64,000 bases of DNA from assembly GCF_000690055.1 (NCBI RefSeq), contig NZ_JJNZ01000031.1:1-64000 (forward strand), in the 5' to 3' direction. Below are positions 7,714-17,718 of the stretch, one piece after another. The translations under genes were made by a program, and so were the position numbers. The notes beneath the pieces were generated by a model. That model saw nothing but the letters and a program-made list of their open reading frames with translations, made no database searches and was not told the DNA's origin. Positions within the stretch are counted from its first letter, which is position 1. Each line of letters begins with the position of its first letter. This stretch comes from Pseudoalteromonas fuliginea. GTDB lineage: Bacteria > Pseudomonadota > Gammaproteobacteria > Enterobacterales > Alteromonadaceae.

Positions 7714-8172
7714 ATGTTTCGTGGCGCAAGTTCACTGAGTTTGGATGATAAAGGACGCTTTGCGGTACCAACCAAGTACCGAGAATCTCTGCTATCTGAA
7801 GACCAAGGAACTGTTATTTGTACTGTTGCGCTAAATGAGCCGTGCTTATGGTTATATCCGCTTGCTGAGTGGCAAGAAATAGAAAATCGTTTAGCTAAAA
7901 TTTCAAATATGAATCCACGAGCTCGACGTATGCAGCGTATGTTGCTAGGGAATGCCACAGAATATCAACTTGATAAAAATGGTCGGATTTTGTTAGCGCC
8001 TTCATTGCGTGCACATGCAGATCTAGGCAAAAAAATAATGTTGGTTGGTTTGATGAATAAGTTTGAAATTTGGGATGAGGCGCGTTGGAACGAACAAATG
8101 CGCCAAGATACTGAGCTTGAGAGGCTTGGTGATTTTGAACCTCACCCTGATTTAGATAATTTCACTCTCTAA
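7714..8172 (+). CDS. mraZ: Transcriptional regulator MraZ
   Basis: 152 residues, full length. Two AbrB/SpoVT-like swapped-hairpin repeats are visible, each with the DxKGR-type motif: LDDKGRFAVP at about 10-19 and LDKNGRILLAP at about 87-97. MraZ forms a ring and binds the TGG-box array in front of its own gene; in E. coli it represses the dcw operon, and its activity is antagonised by RsmH. The ribosome site is weak (GCAGG, eight bases ahead of the ATG). First gene of the cluster, 28 bp ahead of rsmH. Confidence 0.98.
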   Translation: MFRGASSLSLDDKGRFAVPTKYRESLLSEDQGTVICTVALNEPCLWLYPLAEWQEIENRLAKISNMNPRARRMQRMLLGNATEYQLDKNGRILLAPSLRAHADLGKKIMLVGLMNKFEIWDEARWNEQMRQDTELERLGDFEPHPDLDNFTL

Positions 8173-8200
8173 CAGCACAATAAAAGGCAAATAATAGCTA

Positions 8201-9139
8201 ATGACAGCGCAATTTGAACACGTATCCGTTTTAATGGACGAAACCATAGATGCCCTTGCAATTAAGCCAGACGGCATATACATGGACGGCACTTTTGGAC
8301 GTGGCGGTCATTCAGGGCAAATATTAGCACGCCTTGGTAATGAAGGTCGTTTGCAAGCGATTGACCAAGATCCGCAGGCAATACAATCAGCTGAAAAGTT
8401 TGCTGATGATCCGCGATTTGCAATTGCACATACTCGCTTTTCAAAACTTTACGAAGTAGCAGAGCAAAACGATCTCATTGGTAAAGTCGACGGGATTTTA
8501 TTAGATATAGGTGTGTCGTCGCCACAGTTAGATGATGCTGGGCGTGGTTTTAGTTTCATGAAAGACGGCCCACTAGATATGCGTATGGATCCAACAAGTG
8601 GTCGCAGTGCAGCCCAATGGTTAGCTGAAGCTGAATTGGATGATATTACCCATGTAATTAAAAAGCTGGGTGAAGAGAAATTTGGTAAGCGTATTGCGCA
8701 TAAAATACTTGAGATTAGAGAGCACACGCCAATTACTACGACTAAGCAGTTAGCTGATTTAGTCGATGAAGCAGTACCTGTAAAAGATAAGTTTAAACAC
8801 CCTGCTACTCGTACTTTTCAGGCGATCCGTATTTATATTAATAGCGAACTTGAAGAGATTCAAACGGCATTGCAGTCTGCAATTAAGGTCCTTAAACCCG
8901 GTGGTCGTTTGGTTGTTATTTCGTTTCATTCATTAGAAGATCGTATTGTAAAACAGTTTATTAGAAAACAGAGTCGGGGAGAAGTATTACCCAGAGGTCT
9001 GCCTTTAACTGACGCACAAATAAATAAAAATCTGACGTTAAAGGCAGTGGGTAAAGCGATTAAGCCAAGTGCCGCTGAAGTTGAGCGTAATCCGCGTTCT
9101 CGTAGCTCTGTACTTAGGATTGCTCAGAGGCTGGAATGA
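8201..9139 (+). CDS. rsmH: 16S rRNA (cytosine-1402-N4) methyltransferase
   Basis: 312 residues. RsmH (MraW) N4-methylates C1402 of 16S rRNA in the ribosomal P-site region, with RsmI adding the 2'-O-methyl. Family motifs: [13 protein letters not shown] near the start, SAM-binding [12 protein letters not shown] at about 27-38, [15 protein letters not shown] near 100, and [16 protein letters not shown] near 205. The methyltransferase fold is split by the usual helical insertion. The stop overlaps the ftsL start by 4 bases (ATGA). Confidence 0.98.
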   Translation: MTAQFEHVSVLMDETIDALAIKPDGIYMDGTFGRGGHSGQILARLGNEGRLQAIDQDPQAIQSAEKFADDPRFAIAHTRFSKLYEVAEQNDLIGKVDGILLDIGVSSPQLDDAGRGFSFMKDGPLDMRMDPTSGRSAAQWLAEAELDDITHVIKKLGEEKFGKRIAHKILEIREHTPITTTKQLADLVDEAVPVKDKFKHPATRTFQAIRIYINSELEEIQTALQSAIKVLKPGGRLVVISFHSLEDRIVKQFIRKQSRGEVLPRGLPLTDAQINKNLTLKAVGKAIKPSAAEVERNPRSRSSVLRIAQRLE

Positions 9140-9465
9140 ATATAAAAGCGAATCATCGTCAACCACCTAATTTATTTTTTGAAATTGTTAAAGGCCTAGG
9201 AGCTAATAAGCTTACCTCGGCCTTGTTGGTTGTGATATTCGCGTCAAGTTTAACTGTGGTACAAGTAACACATCTTGCTCGAGGGCAACTTATTGAACAA
9301 GATTCGTTACTCCAAGAGCGTGATGAACTTGATTTAGAATGGCGTTATTTATTAGTTGAAGAGGAATTTTATTCACAGCATGCACGTATCGAAGAAATTG
9401 CGAAATCACAGCTAAAAATGAAACGACCAACGAGTCAAGATGAACAGGTAATAATACTGCAATGA
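9136..9465 (+). CDS. ftsL: Cell division protein FtsL
   Basis: 109 residues: a short cytoplasmic N-terminus, one transmembrane helix at about residues 28-48, then a leucine-zipper-like coiled coil (about 50-90) in the periplasm, ending in the conserved [20 protein letters not shown] segment. FtsL forms the FtsQLB complex that gates septal peptidoglycan synthesis by FtsWI. Sequence conservation is low in this family, so position between rsmH and ftsI supports the call. It overlaps both neighbours by 4 bases. Confidence 0.95.
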   Translation: MNIKANHRQPPNLFFEIVKGLGANKLTSALLVVIFASSLTVVQVTHLARGQLIEQDSLLQERDELDLEWRYLLVEEEFYSQHARIEEIAKSQLKMKRPTSQDEQVIILQ

Positions 9466-11279
9466 GAAATCGAGGCAAAAAACCAGTAAATAACTTAATT
9501 ACATGGCGCTTTATGCTGGTGTGTGGCGTTGTGTTTATGGTGTTTGTAACACTGGTATCTCGTGCTGCTTATTTACAAGTAATTGAACCTGACAAAGCCC
9601 GTTCTGAAAGTGATAAACGTACCGTACGTGTCGAAAAACTTCATGTCCAGCGTGGGATGATTTTTGATCGTAATGGCAAAGAGCTCGCGGTGAGTGTACC
9701 GGTAGTGAGTGTGTATGCAGATCCTAAAGCACTTCACAAATCACTTGTTTCTAAAGTGATTAAGCAAGCGCGTAAAAATGGCGAGGATCAACAATCACTT
9801 GCAGACAATGCGGTCGAACTTGATAAACGTACAGTGCAGTATTACAAAAATGATATGCGCTGGCGTGAACTCGCTGACGTTCTGCGTACCGATCCGAAAA
9901 AAATTAATTCACGCCTTCTTAACGATCCTTCTCGTCGCTTTGTTTACTTAAAACGCCAAGTAACTCCTGCCGTTGCAAATTATATTGGCGACTTACGTTT
10001 GCCTGGCATTCATTTATTAGATGAATCTAAGCGTTATTACCCTGCCGGTGAAGTAACTGCACATATTATTGGTTTCACCAATATAGATGGCAAAGGTATT
10101 GAAGGTATTGAAAAGCTGTATGAGAATGCATTAACGGGCGAAGAAGGCCGTCGTACTATACGCAAAGATGCACAAGGACGCGAAGTAGAAGTGCTTGATG
10201 AGCGCGAACGCGTAGAACCTGAAAGTATTCAGTTAAGTATTGATCAACGTATTCAAGGCATCGCTTATAAAGCGATTAAATCTGCTGTACTTACTTATAA
10301 AGCGACATCGGGTTCAGCGATGGTTGTTGATATAAAAACAGGCGAAGTATTAGCGATGGTTAATAGCCCTTCGTTTAATCCAAACAACTTAAGCGATGCT
10401 GCCCCGCATAAGCGCCGTAACCGCGCAATTACCGATTTGTTTGAACCAGGCTCAACTGTTAAGCCCCTAGCCATTTTAGCTGGGCTAGACTACGGCGCAA
10501 TTAAAGCCGATGACAAAATTGATACTTACCCTGGTTGGATGCGTTTAGGCGGTAGCTTAGTTCAAGATACTCGCAATCATGGTGAGATGACACTGCGCGA
10601 AATTTTAAAATACTCTTCAAATATGGGAGTTACGAAAGTAACGCAGTTAGTACCTAAAGATTATTTAGTGGGATTGTTTCAAAAGGTAGGGTTTGGCTCA
10701 GATTCAGGCACCGGTATGGTGGGGGAAAGCAGTGGTTTGTTTTACCCTAATCGCCGTTGGTCGGATCATGAAATTGCTGCGCTTTCATTTGGTTACAATA
10801 TTGCAGTAAGTACAGCCCAAATGGCACGATTTTATGCCATGTTAGGCGCTGGGGGAGTCAACCGTCCATTAACGATTTTAAAACAAGATAATGTACCAGA
10901 AGGCGAACGTATTTTTAAACAAAAAGACGTAGAAGCCGTAGTCCATATGATGGAAAGTATATTTGAAGAGGGCGGCACAGCCAGTCGCGTTAAAGTTGAT
11001 GGCTATCGGGCAGCAGGTAAAACAGGTACATCTAAAAAAGCAGCTGTTGGTGGTTATGGTGACGAATATGTTGGCTATTTTGCAGGTGTCGCACCTGCAA
11101 GTAATCCTCGATTAGCCGTTGTTGTTATGATTAATGAACCCGGCGGGGATGTGTACTACGGAGGGGCCACCGCTGGGCCTGCATTTGCTGAAATAATTTC
11201 GAATTCATTAAGAATATTAAATGTAGCACCGGACAAGGAAGATGTTGCCTACGTGGAAGGTAAAAAGAACGATGCGTGA
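9462..11279 (+). CDS. ftsI: Peptidoglycan transpeptidase FtsI (PBP3)
   Basis: 605 residues. One transmembrane anchor (about 17-37), a pedestal domain starting with the RGMIFDRNGKELAVS motif near 64-78, and a transpeptidase domain with all three active-site motifs: S331-TVK, SSN at 385-387 and KTG at 520-522. It cross-links septal peptidoglycan in complex with FtsW and is the target of aztreonam-type beta-lactams. Slightly longer than E. coli PBP3 (588), with a short C-terminal tail. The stop overlaps the murE start by 8 bases. Confidence 0.98.
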   Translation: MRNRGKKPVNNLITWRFMLVCGVVFMVFVTLVSRAAYLQVIEPDKARSESDKRTVRVEKLHVQRGMIFDRNGKELAVSVPVVSVYADPKALHKSLVSKVIKQARKNGEDQQSLADNAVELDKRTVQYYKNDMRWRELADVLRTDPKKINSRLLNDPSRRFVYLKRQVTPAVANYIGDLRLPGIHLLDESKRYYPAGEVTAHIIGFTNIDGKGIEGIEKLYENALTGEEGRRTIRKDAQGREVEVLDERERVEPESIQLSIDQRIQGIAYKAIKSAVLTYKATSGSAMVVDIKTGEVLAMVNSPSFNPNNLSDAAPHKRRNRAITDLFEPGSTVKPLAILAGLDYGAIKADDKIDTYPGWMRLGGSLVQDTRNHGEMTLREILKYSSNMGVTKVTQLVPKDYLVGLFQKVGFGSDSGTGMVGESSGLFYPNRRWSDHEIAALSFGYNIAVSTAQMARFYAMLGAGGVNRPLTILKQDNVPEGERIFKQKDVEAVVHMMESIFEEGGTASRVKVDGYRAAGKTGTSKKAAVGGYGDEYVGYFAGVAPASNPRLAVVVMINEPGGDVYYGGATAGPAFAEIISNSLRILNVAPDKEDVAYVEGKKNDA

Positions 11280-12750
11280 TTTAAGAGATATTTTAAAATA
11301 CATCGAAATTGATGCGCCCTCGCAACTGGTAAAACATTTACGCATTGATAGTCGTGAGGTAACACCAGGTGATGTATTTGTTGCTATTAAAGGCCATTCA
11401 CTTGATGGCGGACAATTTATTGCTAAAGCAATTGAAAATGGCGCAACAGCTATTATTGCTGACAGATTATGCGAATTTGAAACAAGTTTCGAACCACTAT
11501 ATTTAGTTTCAGAGTTTGATAAAAAGCTTCCAGAATTAGCAAGTCGCTTTTATAACCAACCAAGTCAGGCTTTGGATTTAATTGGTGTGACTGGCACAAA
11601 TGGTAAATCAACCACCACAGCAATGATTGCTCACTTAGCGCAATTTTGTAGTACTGAGTCAGCGATTATTGGCACGCTAGGTTATGGACATCCTAATAAC
11701 TTAACTCCACTGATGAATACTACGCCTTCAACGGTTGATTTACAGCATATTTTGAGTGATCTAAATTTACAGCATAAAAAGCTAGTCGCCATGGAAGTGT
11801 CATCGCATGGGTTAGTGCAACAGCGTGTTGCTAAATGTGAATTTAAAGCGGCTGTGTTTACTAATCTTTCGCGTGATCACTTAGATTATCATGGTGATAT
11901 AGCAAGTTACGGTGATGCAAAATTAATGCTTTTTCGTGATTTTGAACCGCAAGTTGTGGTGCTTAATCAAGATGATTTTCAAGCAGAGCAATGGCTTGAA
12001 AAGTATGATTTTAATAATCTAATTTGTTATGGTCGCAAAAACTTAGCTCCTAAGAATACTCGATACGTCTATTTTTCTGATGTTGAATATTCAAGTGTAG
12101 GTATTTCGGCGCAGTTATCGACGAGTTGGGGTGATATATCAATTAAATCGCCTCTGTTTGGCGAATTTAATTTATATAACTTAACGGCAGCGCTCGCTAC
12201 ATTGCTAGGGCTTGGTTATCCGCTAGAGCAATTAATTACAGGTTGTGCGCAGTTACAGCCAGTCGCTGGGCGAATGCAAGCATTTAGTCAAGCAGGCATG
12301 CCAACGTGTGTTGTTGATTACGCACATACGCCCGATGCACTTGCACTTGCATTGCAAGCATTGCAACAGCATGTACCAGGTGGTGTGAGTTGTGTATTTG
12401 GTTGCGGTGGTGACAGAGATAAAGGTAAGCGAGTATTAATGGCGCAAGCAGCTGAGAAAAATGCTAATAAAGTTATTATTACCAGCGATAACCCGCGATC
12501 TGAAAATCCTGATGACATTATTGCTGATGTGGCTGGCGGTTTAGTGAACCCTCAAGACGCACATTTAGAGGCTGATAGAGCAACTGCAATTCGTTTTGCT
12601 ATAGAAAATGCTACAGCTGATGATGTTATTTTAATTGCAGGTAAAGGCCACGAAGATTATCAAATTATAGGCGATAAGCGCATCGACTTTTGCGATCGCC
12701 GTTATGTACAAGAACAACTAAAAAAAGCAGTAAGAGGGATAACACAATGA
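11272..12750 (+). CDS. murE: UDP-MurNAc-L-Ala-D-Glu:meso-diaminopimelate ligase
   Basis: 492 residues from ATG 11272, which overlaps the ftsI stop; the upstream in-frame start at 11242 would run 38 bases into ftsI and has no ribosome site. Domain 1 binds the UDP substrate, the Mur central domain carries the ATP loop GTNGKST at 108-114, and the C-terminal domain carries DNPRSENP, the motif typical of ligases that add meso-diaminopimelate rather than lysine. The cell wall is therefore the usual Gram-negative DAP type. Cytoplasmic. The stop overlaps murF by 4 bases. Confidence 0.97.
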   Translation: MRDLRDILKYIEIDAPSQLVKHLRIDSREVTPGDVFVAIKGHSLDGGQFIAKAIENGATAIIADRLCEFETSFEPLYLVSEFDKKLPELASRFYNQPSQALDLIGVTGTNGKSTTTAMIAHLAQFCSTESAIIGTLGYGHPNNLTPLMNTTPSTVDLQHILSDLNLQHKKLVAMEVSSHGLVQQRVAKCEFKAAVFTNLSRDHLDYHGDIASYGDAKLMLFRDFEPQVVVLNQDDFQAEQWLEKYDFNNLICYGRKNLAPKNTRYVYFSDVEYSSVGISAQLSTSWGDISIKSPLFGEFNLYNLTAALATLLGLGYPLEQLITGCAQLQPVAGRMQAFSQAGMPTCVVDYAHTPDALALALQALQQHVPGGVSCVFGCGGDRDKGKRVLMAQAAEKNANKVIITSDNPRSENPDDIIADVAGGLVNPQDAHLEADRATAIRFAIENATADDVILIAGKGHEDYQIIGDKRIDFCDRRYVQEQLKKAVRGITQ

Positions 12751-14129
12751 TCCCAATGGATTTTGATTGGTTAGCCAATGTACTAACAACCGATTATCAA
12801 GGTGATAATCAACAAGTGCTTAATATAAATACTGATACTCGTACAGTGTGCGATGGCGAAGTGTTTTTAGCACTTAAAGGGCCCAATTTTGATGGCCATA
12901 AATTTATAGCTGAGGCTAAACAAAAAGGCGCTATTGGCGTTATTGTTCAGCACAAAGTAGATGTAGATATTCCACAATTTATAGTAAGCGATACACGTAT
13001 TGCACTAGGTGCAATTGGCACTGCTGTTATGGCGCAAGTGGCGCCTAAAACAATTGCAATTACAGGGAGTGTAGGTAAAACCACCGTAAAAGAAATGTGT
13101 GCAGCAATTTTGTCGGTTCACGGTGATGTATTAGCTACTAAAGGTAATTTTAATAACGATATTGGCGTCCCACTTACGTTATTGCGCTTAGAGCCTCAAC
13201 ATCGTTTTGCAGTAATTGAACTAGGTGCAAATCACTTAGGTGAAATTGCCTACACAACTGCAATGACCAAACCAGATGTAGCCGTTGTATGTAATGTTGC
13301 AGCCGCTCACTTAGAAGGCTTTGGCAGCTTAATGGGGGTTGCAAAAGCTAAAGGTGAGATTTTTGATGGCCTAAAAGATGACGGCGTTGCCATTGTTAAT
13401 TGCGATAGTGAATTTAGCCAGTATTGGTTAGATAAACTTGAAGGGCGTAATGTTAAACGTTTTTCTACAACCGAAAAACTCGACATTTGGGCAGAGAATA
13501 TCACGCTTGATGCCAATGCGCGTGCAAGCTTTACGCTTTGTACTAAAGACAAGCAAGTCCCTGTTACTTTGGCGCTACCTGGCAAGCACAATATTAGTAA
13601 CGCACTTATTGCGGCTGCACTTACTAGTGAATTTGATGTAACTGTTGAAGAAATAGCCAATGCACTTGCCACTATGGGTGATGTAAAAGGGCGCGTTAAT
13701 CTAATTGAAGTGTCTGATTTACTCACCGTGGTTGATGATACCTATAATGCCAATGTTAAGTCGGTAAAGGCTGCGATTGACTTGTTAAGTGATATGCAAG
13801 GTCACCGCATTTTAGCGCTGGGAGACATGGGGGAGCTAGGTGAAGATGCACGTAAATATCACCAAGAAGTTGGTGAGTATGCACTTGAGCAAGGGATTGA
13901 TGAGTTATTTACATTAGGTGTATTAAGTAAATGCGCAAGTGATGTGTTTGAACTCCCTAATCGCCACTTTTCGAGCCGTGAACAAATGCAGCAAAAAATT
14001 CAAGAAAGTATTAATAAAGTGAATACAAAAACAACAATAGTAGTGAAAGGATCGCGCAGTTCTCGCATGGAATTATTAGTAACCGATTTAGTTAATGGCC
14101 AGCAACAAGCCATCAATGGAGTATCATAA
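12747..14129 (+). CDS. murF: UDP-MurNAc-tripeptide:D-Ala-D-Ala ligase
   Basis: 460 residues from ATG 12747, within the ATGA overlap with murE; an earlier in-frame codon at 12690 has no support. The ATP loop is GSVGKTT at 107-113, preceded by the MurF N-terminal domain ([18 protein letters not shown]). The central domain includes [14 protein letters not shown], and the C-terminal domain includes [17 protein letters not shown]. It completes the cytoplasmic UDP-MurNAc-pentapeptide by adding D-Ala-D-Ala made by Ddl, encoded further down the cluster. Overlaps mraY by 1 base. Confidence 0.97.
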   Translation: MIPMDFDWLANVLTTDYQGDNQQVLNINTDTRTVCDGEVFLALKGPNFDGHKFIAEAKQKGAIGVIVQHKVDVDIPQFIVSDTRIALGAIGTAVMAQVAPKTIAITGSVGKTTVKEMCAAILSVHGDVLATKGNFNNDIGVPLTLLRLEPQHRFAVIELGANHLGEIAYTTAMTKPDVAVVCNVAAAHLEGFGSLMGVAKAKGEIFDGLKDDGVAIVNCDSEFSQYWLDKLEGRNVKRFSTTEKLDIWAENITLDANARASFTLCTKDKQVPVTLALPGKHNISNALIAAALTSEFDVTVEEIANALATMGDVKGRVNLIEVSDLLTVVDDTYNANVKSVKAAIDLLSDMQGHRILALGDMGELGEDARKYHQEVGEYALEQGIDELFTLGVLSKCASDVFELPNRHFSSREQMQQKIQESINKVNTKTTIVVKGSRSSRMELLVTDLVNGQQQAINGVS

Positions 14130-15211
14130 TGTTAGTTTGGCTGGCAGAGTATTTAACCCAGTATTTTAGTGGTTTTCATGTTTTTTCGTATTTAACGCTA
14201 CGTGCCATTTTAGGTATTTTAACTGCGCTAATTATGTCTCTTTATTTAGGACCTAAGTTAATTCGTGGTTTGCAACGTATGCAGATAGGTCAAACGGTTC
14301 GAGACGATGGTCCGCAATCGCATCTATCTAAGTCGGGTACGCCGACTATGGGTGGCTTACTTATTTTAGCGGCTATTTTTACCAGTACGCTACTATGGGC
14401 TGATTTATCGAATAAGTATGTATGGGCAACGCTGTTTGTAATTGGCTCATTAGGTATTGTTGGCTTTGTTGATGACTACCGTAAAGTTATCCGTAAAGAT
14501 CCAAAAGGTTTAATTGCTAAATGGAAATATTTTTGGCAGTCAGTAATTGCGTTAGTGGTAGCGACAGCATTGTATTTTACCAGTGCACAAGCTTCTGAAA
14601 CATCACTTGTTGTTCCATTTTTTAAAGATGTATTGCCGCAACTTGGCTTGTTTTATATTGTGCTTACGTATTTTGCAATAGTAGGGACATCAAATGCAGT
14701 AAACCTGACCGACGGGCTTGATGGCTTAGCCATCGTACCCACTATTTTAGTCGCCGCAGCATTGGCAATTATTGCTTACTTAACAGGTAATATTAACTTT
14801 TCGGCTTACTTACATATTCCGCATTTACCGCTAGCAAGTGAGCTTGTGGTTGTGTGTACTGCCATTGTGGGTGCAGGGCTTGGCTTTTTGTGGTTTAACA
14901 CTTACCCAGCACAAGTATTTATGGGTGATGTAGGCTCATTAGCACTTGGTGGTGCATTAGGTATTATTGCTGTTTTAGTACGCCAAGAATTACTGCTTAT
15001 TATTATGGGCGGCGTATTTGTTATGGAAGCACTCTCGGTCATATTACAAGTGGGATCGTATAAATTACGTGGGCAACGCATTTTTAGAATGGCGCCAATT
15101 CATCATCATTACGAATTAAAAGGTTGGCCGGAGCCACGTGTTATCGTACGCTTTTGGATTATTTCTATTGTGCTAGTCCTCGCTGGTCTAGCGACATTAA
15201 AGATTCGATAA
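14129..15211 (+). CDS. mraY: Phospho-MurNAc-pentapeptide translocase
   Basis: 360 residues, polytopic with about ten transmembrane helices. Family motifs: [13 protein letters not shown] near 66-78, FVDDYRKV near 113-120 with the catalytic Asp pair, [11 protein letters not shown] near 193-203, and the C-terminal [15 protein letters not shown] with the histidine triplet. MraY transfers phospho-MurNAc-pentapeptide to undecaprenyl phosphate, giving lipid I at the inner membrane. It starts at TAATG over the murF stop, and murD begins at the base after its own stop. Confidence 0.98.
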   Translation: MLVWLAEYLTQYFSGFHVFSYLTLRAILGILTALIMSLYLGPKLIRGLQRMQIGQTVRDDGPQSHLSKSGTPTMGGLLILAAIFTSTLLWADLSNKYVWATLFVIGSLGIVGFVDDYRKVIRKDPKGLIAKWKYFWQSVIALVVATALYFTSAQASETSLVVPFFKDVLPQLGLFYIVLTYFAIVGTSNAVNLTDGLDGLAIVPTILVAAALAIIAYLTGNINFSAYLHIPHLPLASELVVVCTAIVGAGLGFLWFNTYPAQVFMGDVGSLALGGALGIIAVLVRQELLLIIMGGVFVMEALSVILQVGSYKLRGQRIFRMAPIHHHYELKGWPEPRVIVRFWIISIVLVLAGLATLKIR

Positions 15212-16546
15212 ATGCAGTATTTAAACGAGATAAAAAATAAACAAATAACAGTGCTCGGACTCGGTGTTACCGGTCTGGGCATTGTGCGTTTTTTATTATC
15301 TCATAGCCTTATGCCAAAAGTTGTTGATAGCCGTACAAACCCTCCAGGGATTGATTGGCTTAAAGAGCATGCACCAAATCTAGATACACACTTTGGTAAT
15401 TTGGATGACGCAGAGCTTCGTTCAAGCGATATAATTATTATAAGTCCAGGGCTTAGCTTAAAAATACCAGCTGTTGCAGATGCAATTAACGCAGGTGTTG
15501 AAGTGATTGGCGACGTTGAGTTATTTGCACGTATTAATACAAAACCGGTTGTTGCAGTAACTGGCTCCAACGGTAAATCAACCGTGGTTACGCTCGCTTA
15601 TGAAGTATTAAAAGAAGCCGGCTATAAAGTTGCTTTGGGTGGGAATATTGGCACTGCGGTGCTGGATTTACTCAATGATGATTTTGATGTGTATGTACTT
15701 GAGCTATCTAGTTTTCAGCTAGACACCACAAAGAGCTTAAAGCCAATAAGTGCAACGGTATTAAATGTGTCAGAAGATCACCTTGACCGCTACGACAGTT
15801 ACCAAGCTTATATAGACTCAAAGCTAAGTATTTATGACGGTGCAGAGCTTATTGTAGTTAATACTGACGATAGTCAAACGCATCCAGTTGAGCGCAGTAC
15901 AACCCCCAAAATTAGCTTTGGTGTTCAACAAGGTGATTACCATTTAGCGCAATACAATAACGAAACTCACTTTATGGTTAAAGGCGATGCCTTTTTACCA
16001 GTGAGTACGCTTGCTGTAGTGGGTAAACACAATTATTTAAACACACTTGCTGTAATGGCGCTTTTAAGTCTGTTTGAAGTAAGCAAAGAGCAGTATGTAA
16101 ACGCGTTGAGCCAATTTAATGGGTTGGCGCATCGCTGCCAATTTGTAGCTGAATTTAATGGTGTAAAATATTTTAACGATTCAAAGGCGACTAATGTTGG
16201 GGCAACTATTGCAGCAATAGATAGCTTAGCTAGTGATGGTGAAAACCTGATTGTTATTGCAGGTGGTGATGCCAAAGGCGCTGATTTAAATGCCCTTAAA
16301 CCTTATATTCAACGGCATGTTAAAGCATTAATTTGTTTCGGCAAAGATGCAAGCGACTTAGCTGCGATTACCAATAAGAGCTATTTAACTAACAATATGG
16401 AAGAAGCCGTTGCTTTGGCCAAAGTACTTAGTCGTGCTGGCAATATTGTTTTGTTAGCCCCTGCGTGTGCCAGTATTGATATGTATAACAACTATATGCA
16501 ACGCGGTGATGACTTTGTTGAGTGCGTTATGGCGGAGAAAGTATGA
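15212..16546 (+). CDS. murD: UDP-MurNAc-L-Ala:D-glutamate ligase
   Basis: 444 residues. An N-terminal Rossmann-like domain with VLGLGVTGLG near 14-23, the ATP loop GSNGKST at 118-124, and a C-terminal domain with the HRCQFV and NDSKATN motifs. It adds D-Glu to UDP-MurNAc-L-Ala in the cytoplasm. It follows the mraY stop directly with no gap and overlaps ftsW by 4 bases. Confidence 0.97.
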   Translation: MQYLNEIKNKQITVLGLGVTGLGIVRFLLSHSLMPKVVDSRTNPPGIDWLKEHAPNLDTHFGNLDDAELRSSDIIIISPGLSLKIPAVADAINAGVEVIGDVELFARINTKPVVAVTGSNGKSTVVTLAYEVLKEAGYKVALGGNIGTAVLDLLNDDFDVYVLELSSFQLDTTKSLKPISATVLNVSEDHLDRYDSYQAYIDSKLSIYDGAELIVVNTDDSQTHPVERSTTPKISFGVQQGDYHLAQYNNETHFMVKGDAFLPVSTLAVVGKHNYLNTLAVMALLSLFEVSKEQYVNALSQFNGLAHRCQFVAEFNGVKYFNDSKATNVGATIAAIDSLASDGENLIVIAGGDAKGADLNALKPYIQRHVKALICFGKDASDLAAITNKSYLTNNMEEAVALAKVLSRAGNIVLLAPACASIDMYNNYMQRGDDFVECVMAEKV

Positions 16547-17718
16547 TTGCCTTTGCCGATATAAAAGACGCATTAACACCTAAGCCTTCGGCGCAGTTAT
16601 ACGATGTACCGCTATTGTACTGCGTAATAATGCTGATAGGTGTTGGTTTTATCATGGTAACCAGCGCATCAATGCCGACCGCTGAACGATTATTTGATAA
16701 CTCGTATCATATTACTATTCGTCACAGTATGTTTTTAGCTATGGCTTTTGTTCTTTTTTGGATAACGGTTTGTGTACCAATGGATTGGTGGAAAAGATCA
16801 AACCCTTATTTATTAATATTAGGCATGGTGCTGTTAATAGCCGTATTAATTATTGGTCGTGAAGTGAATGGAGCTAGGCGATGGATCCCTATTGGCCCGG
16901 TTGGTTTTCAGGTGGCTGAGGCTGCAAAGCTGTATTTTTTTAGTTATATTGCGGGCTATTTAGTAAGAAAACGCGAAGAGGTACAAGAAAATATTAAAGG
17001 CTTTGCAAAGCCTATTGCTGTATTTGCGGTATATGCTCTGCTTATTTTGCTGCAACCCGATTTGGGCACCGTAGTTGTTATGTTTGTAACTACGGTTGGT
17101 CTGCTATTTTTAGCCGGTGCTAAGTTATGGCAGTTTTTTGTACTTATTTTAACGGGGGTTGGCCTCGTTGTTTTACTTATAATTGTTGAGCCATATCGTA
17201 TGGCACGTGTTGTTGGCTTTTTAGATCCCTGGGATGATCCTTTTGGTAAAGGTTATCAGTTGGTGCAATCGCTAATGGCATATAGCCAAGGTGGTTGGTT
17301 TGGCCAAGGCCTTGGCAACAGCGTACAAAAGCTACAATATTTACCTGAAGCGCATAACGATTTTATTTTTGCTGTTATAGGTGAAGAACTAGGTTTAATC
17401 GGCGTTGTAAGTATTTTAATGGTATTAGCTACCTTGGTATTTAGAGCGCTATTAATTGGTCAGCAAGCATTAAAGTGTGGCAAAGAATATGAAGGCTATT
17501 TTTCGTTTGCTATTGGTATTTGGTTTGCGTTTCAAACCATGGTTAATGTAGGTGCGAGTGCGGGTATTTTACCAACAAAAGGATTAACACTGCCGTTTAT
17601 TTCTTACGGTGGATCAAGCTTAATGATTATGACGATAGCCACGGGCATTTTATTACGCGTAGATTTTGAGACTAAGATGGCAACAAAACAAGCCACTTCA
17701 CGCGGAGGTAAGCGATGA
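16543..17718 (+). CDS. ftsW: Septal peptidoglycan polymerase FtsW
   Basis: 391 residues from ATG 16543, with GGAG seven bases ahead and a 4-base ATGA overlap with murD. SEDS family, about ten transmembrane helices. Signatures are NGARRWIPIGPVGFQVAE near 106-123, a QPDLGT motif, and the extended DPWDDPFGKGYQLVQSL loop, followed by LPEAHNDFIFAVIGEELG and the late GLTLPFISYGGSS. FtsW polymerises lipid II at the septum and pairs with FtsI from the same operon. Somewhat shorter than E. coli FtsW (414) at the N-terminus. Confidence 0.97.
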   Translation: MIAFADIKDALTPKPSAQLYDVPLLYCVIMLIGVGFIMVTSASMPTAERLFDNSYHITIRHSMFLAMAFVLFWITVCVPMDWWKRSNPYLLILGMVLLIAVLIIGREVNGARRWIPIGPVGFQVAEAAKLYFFSYIAGYLVRKREEVQENIKGFAKPIAVFAVYALLILLQPDLGTVVVMFVTTVGLLFLAGAKLWQFFVLILTGVGLVVLLIIVEPYRMARVVGFLDPWDDPFGKGYQLVQSLMAYSQGGWFGQGLGNSVQKLQYLPEAHNDFIFAVIGEELGLIGVVSILMVLATLVFRALLIGQQALKCGKEYEGYFSFAIGIWFAFQTMVNVGASAGILPTKGLTLPFISYGGSSLMIMTIATGILLRVDFETKMATKQATSRGGKR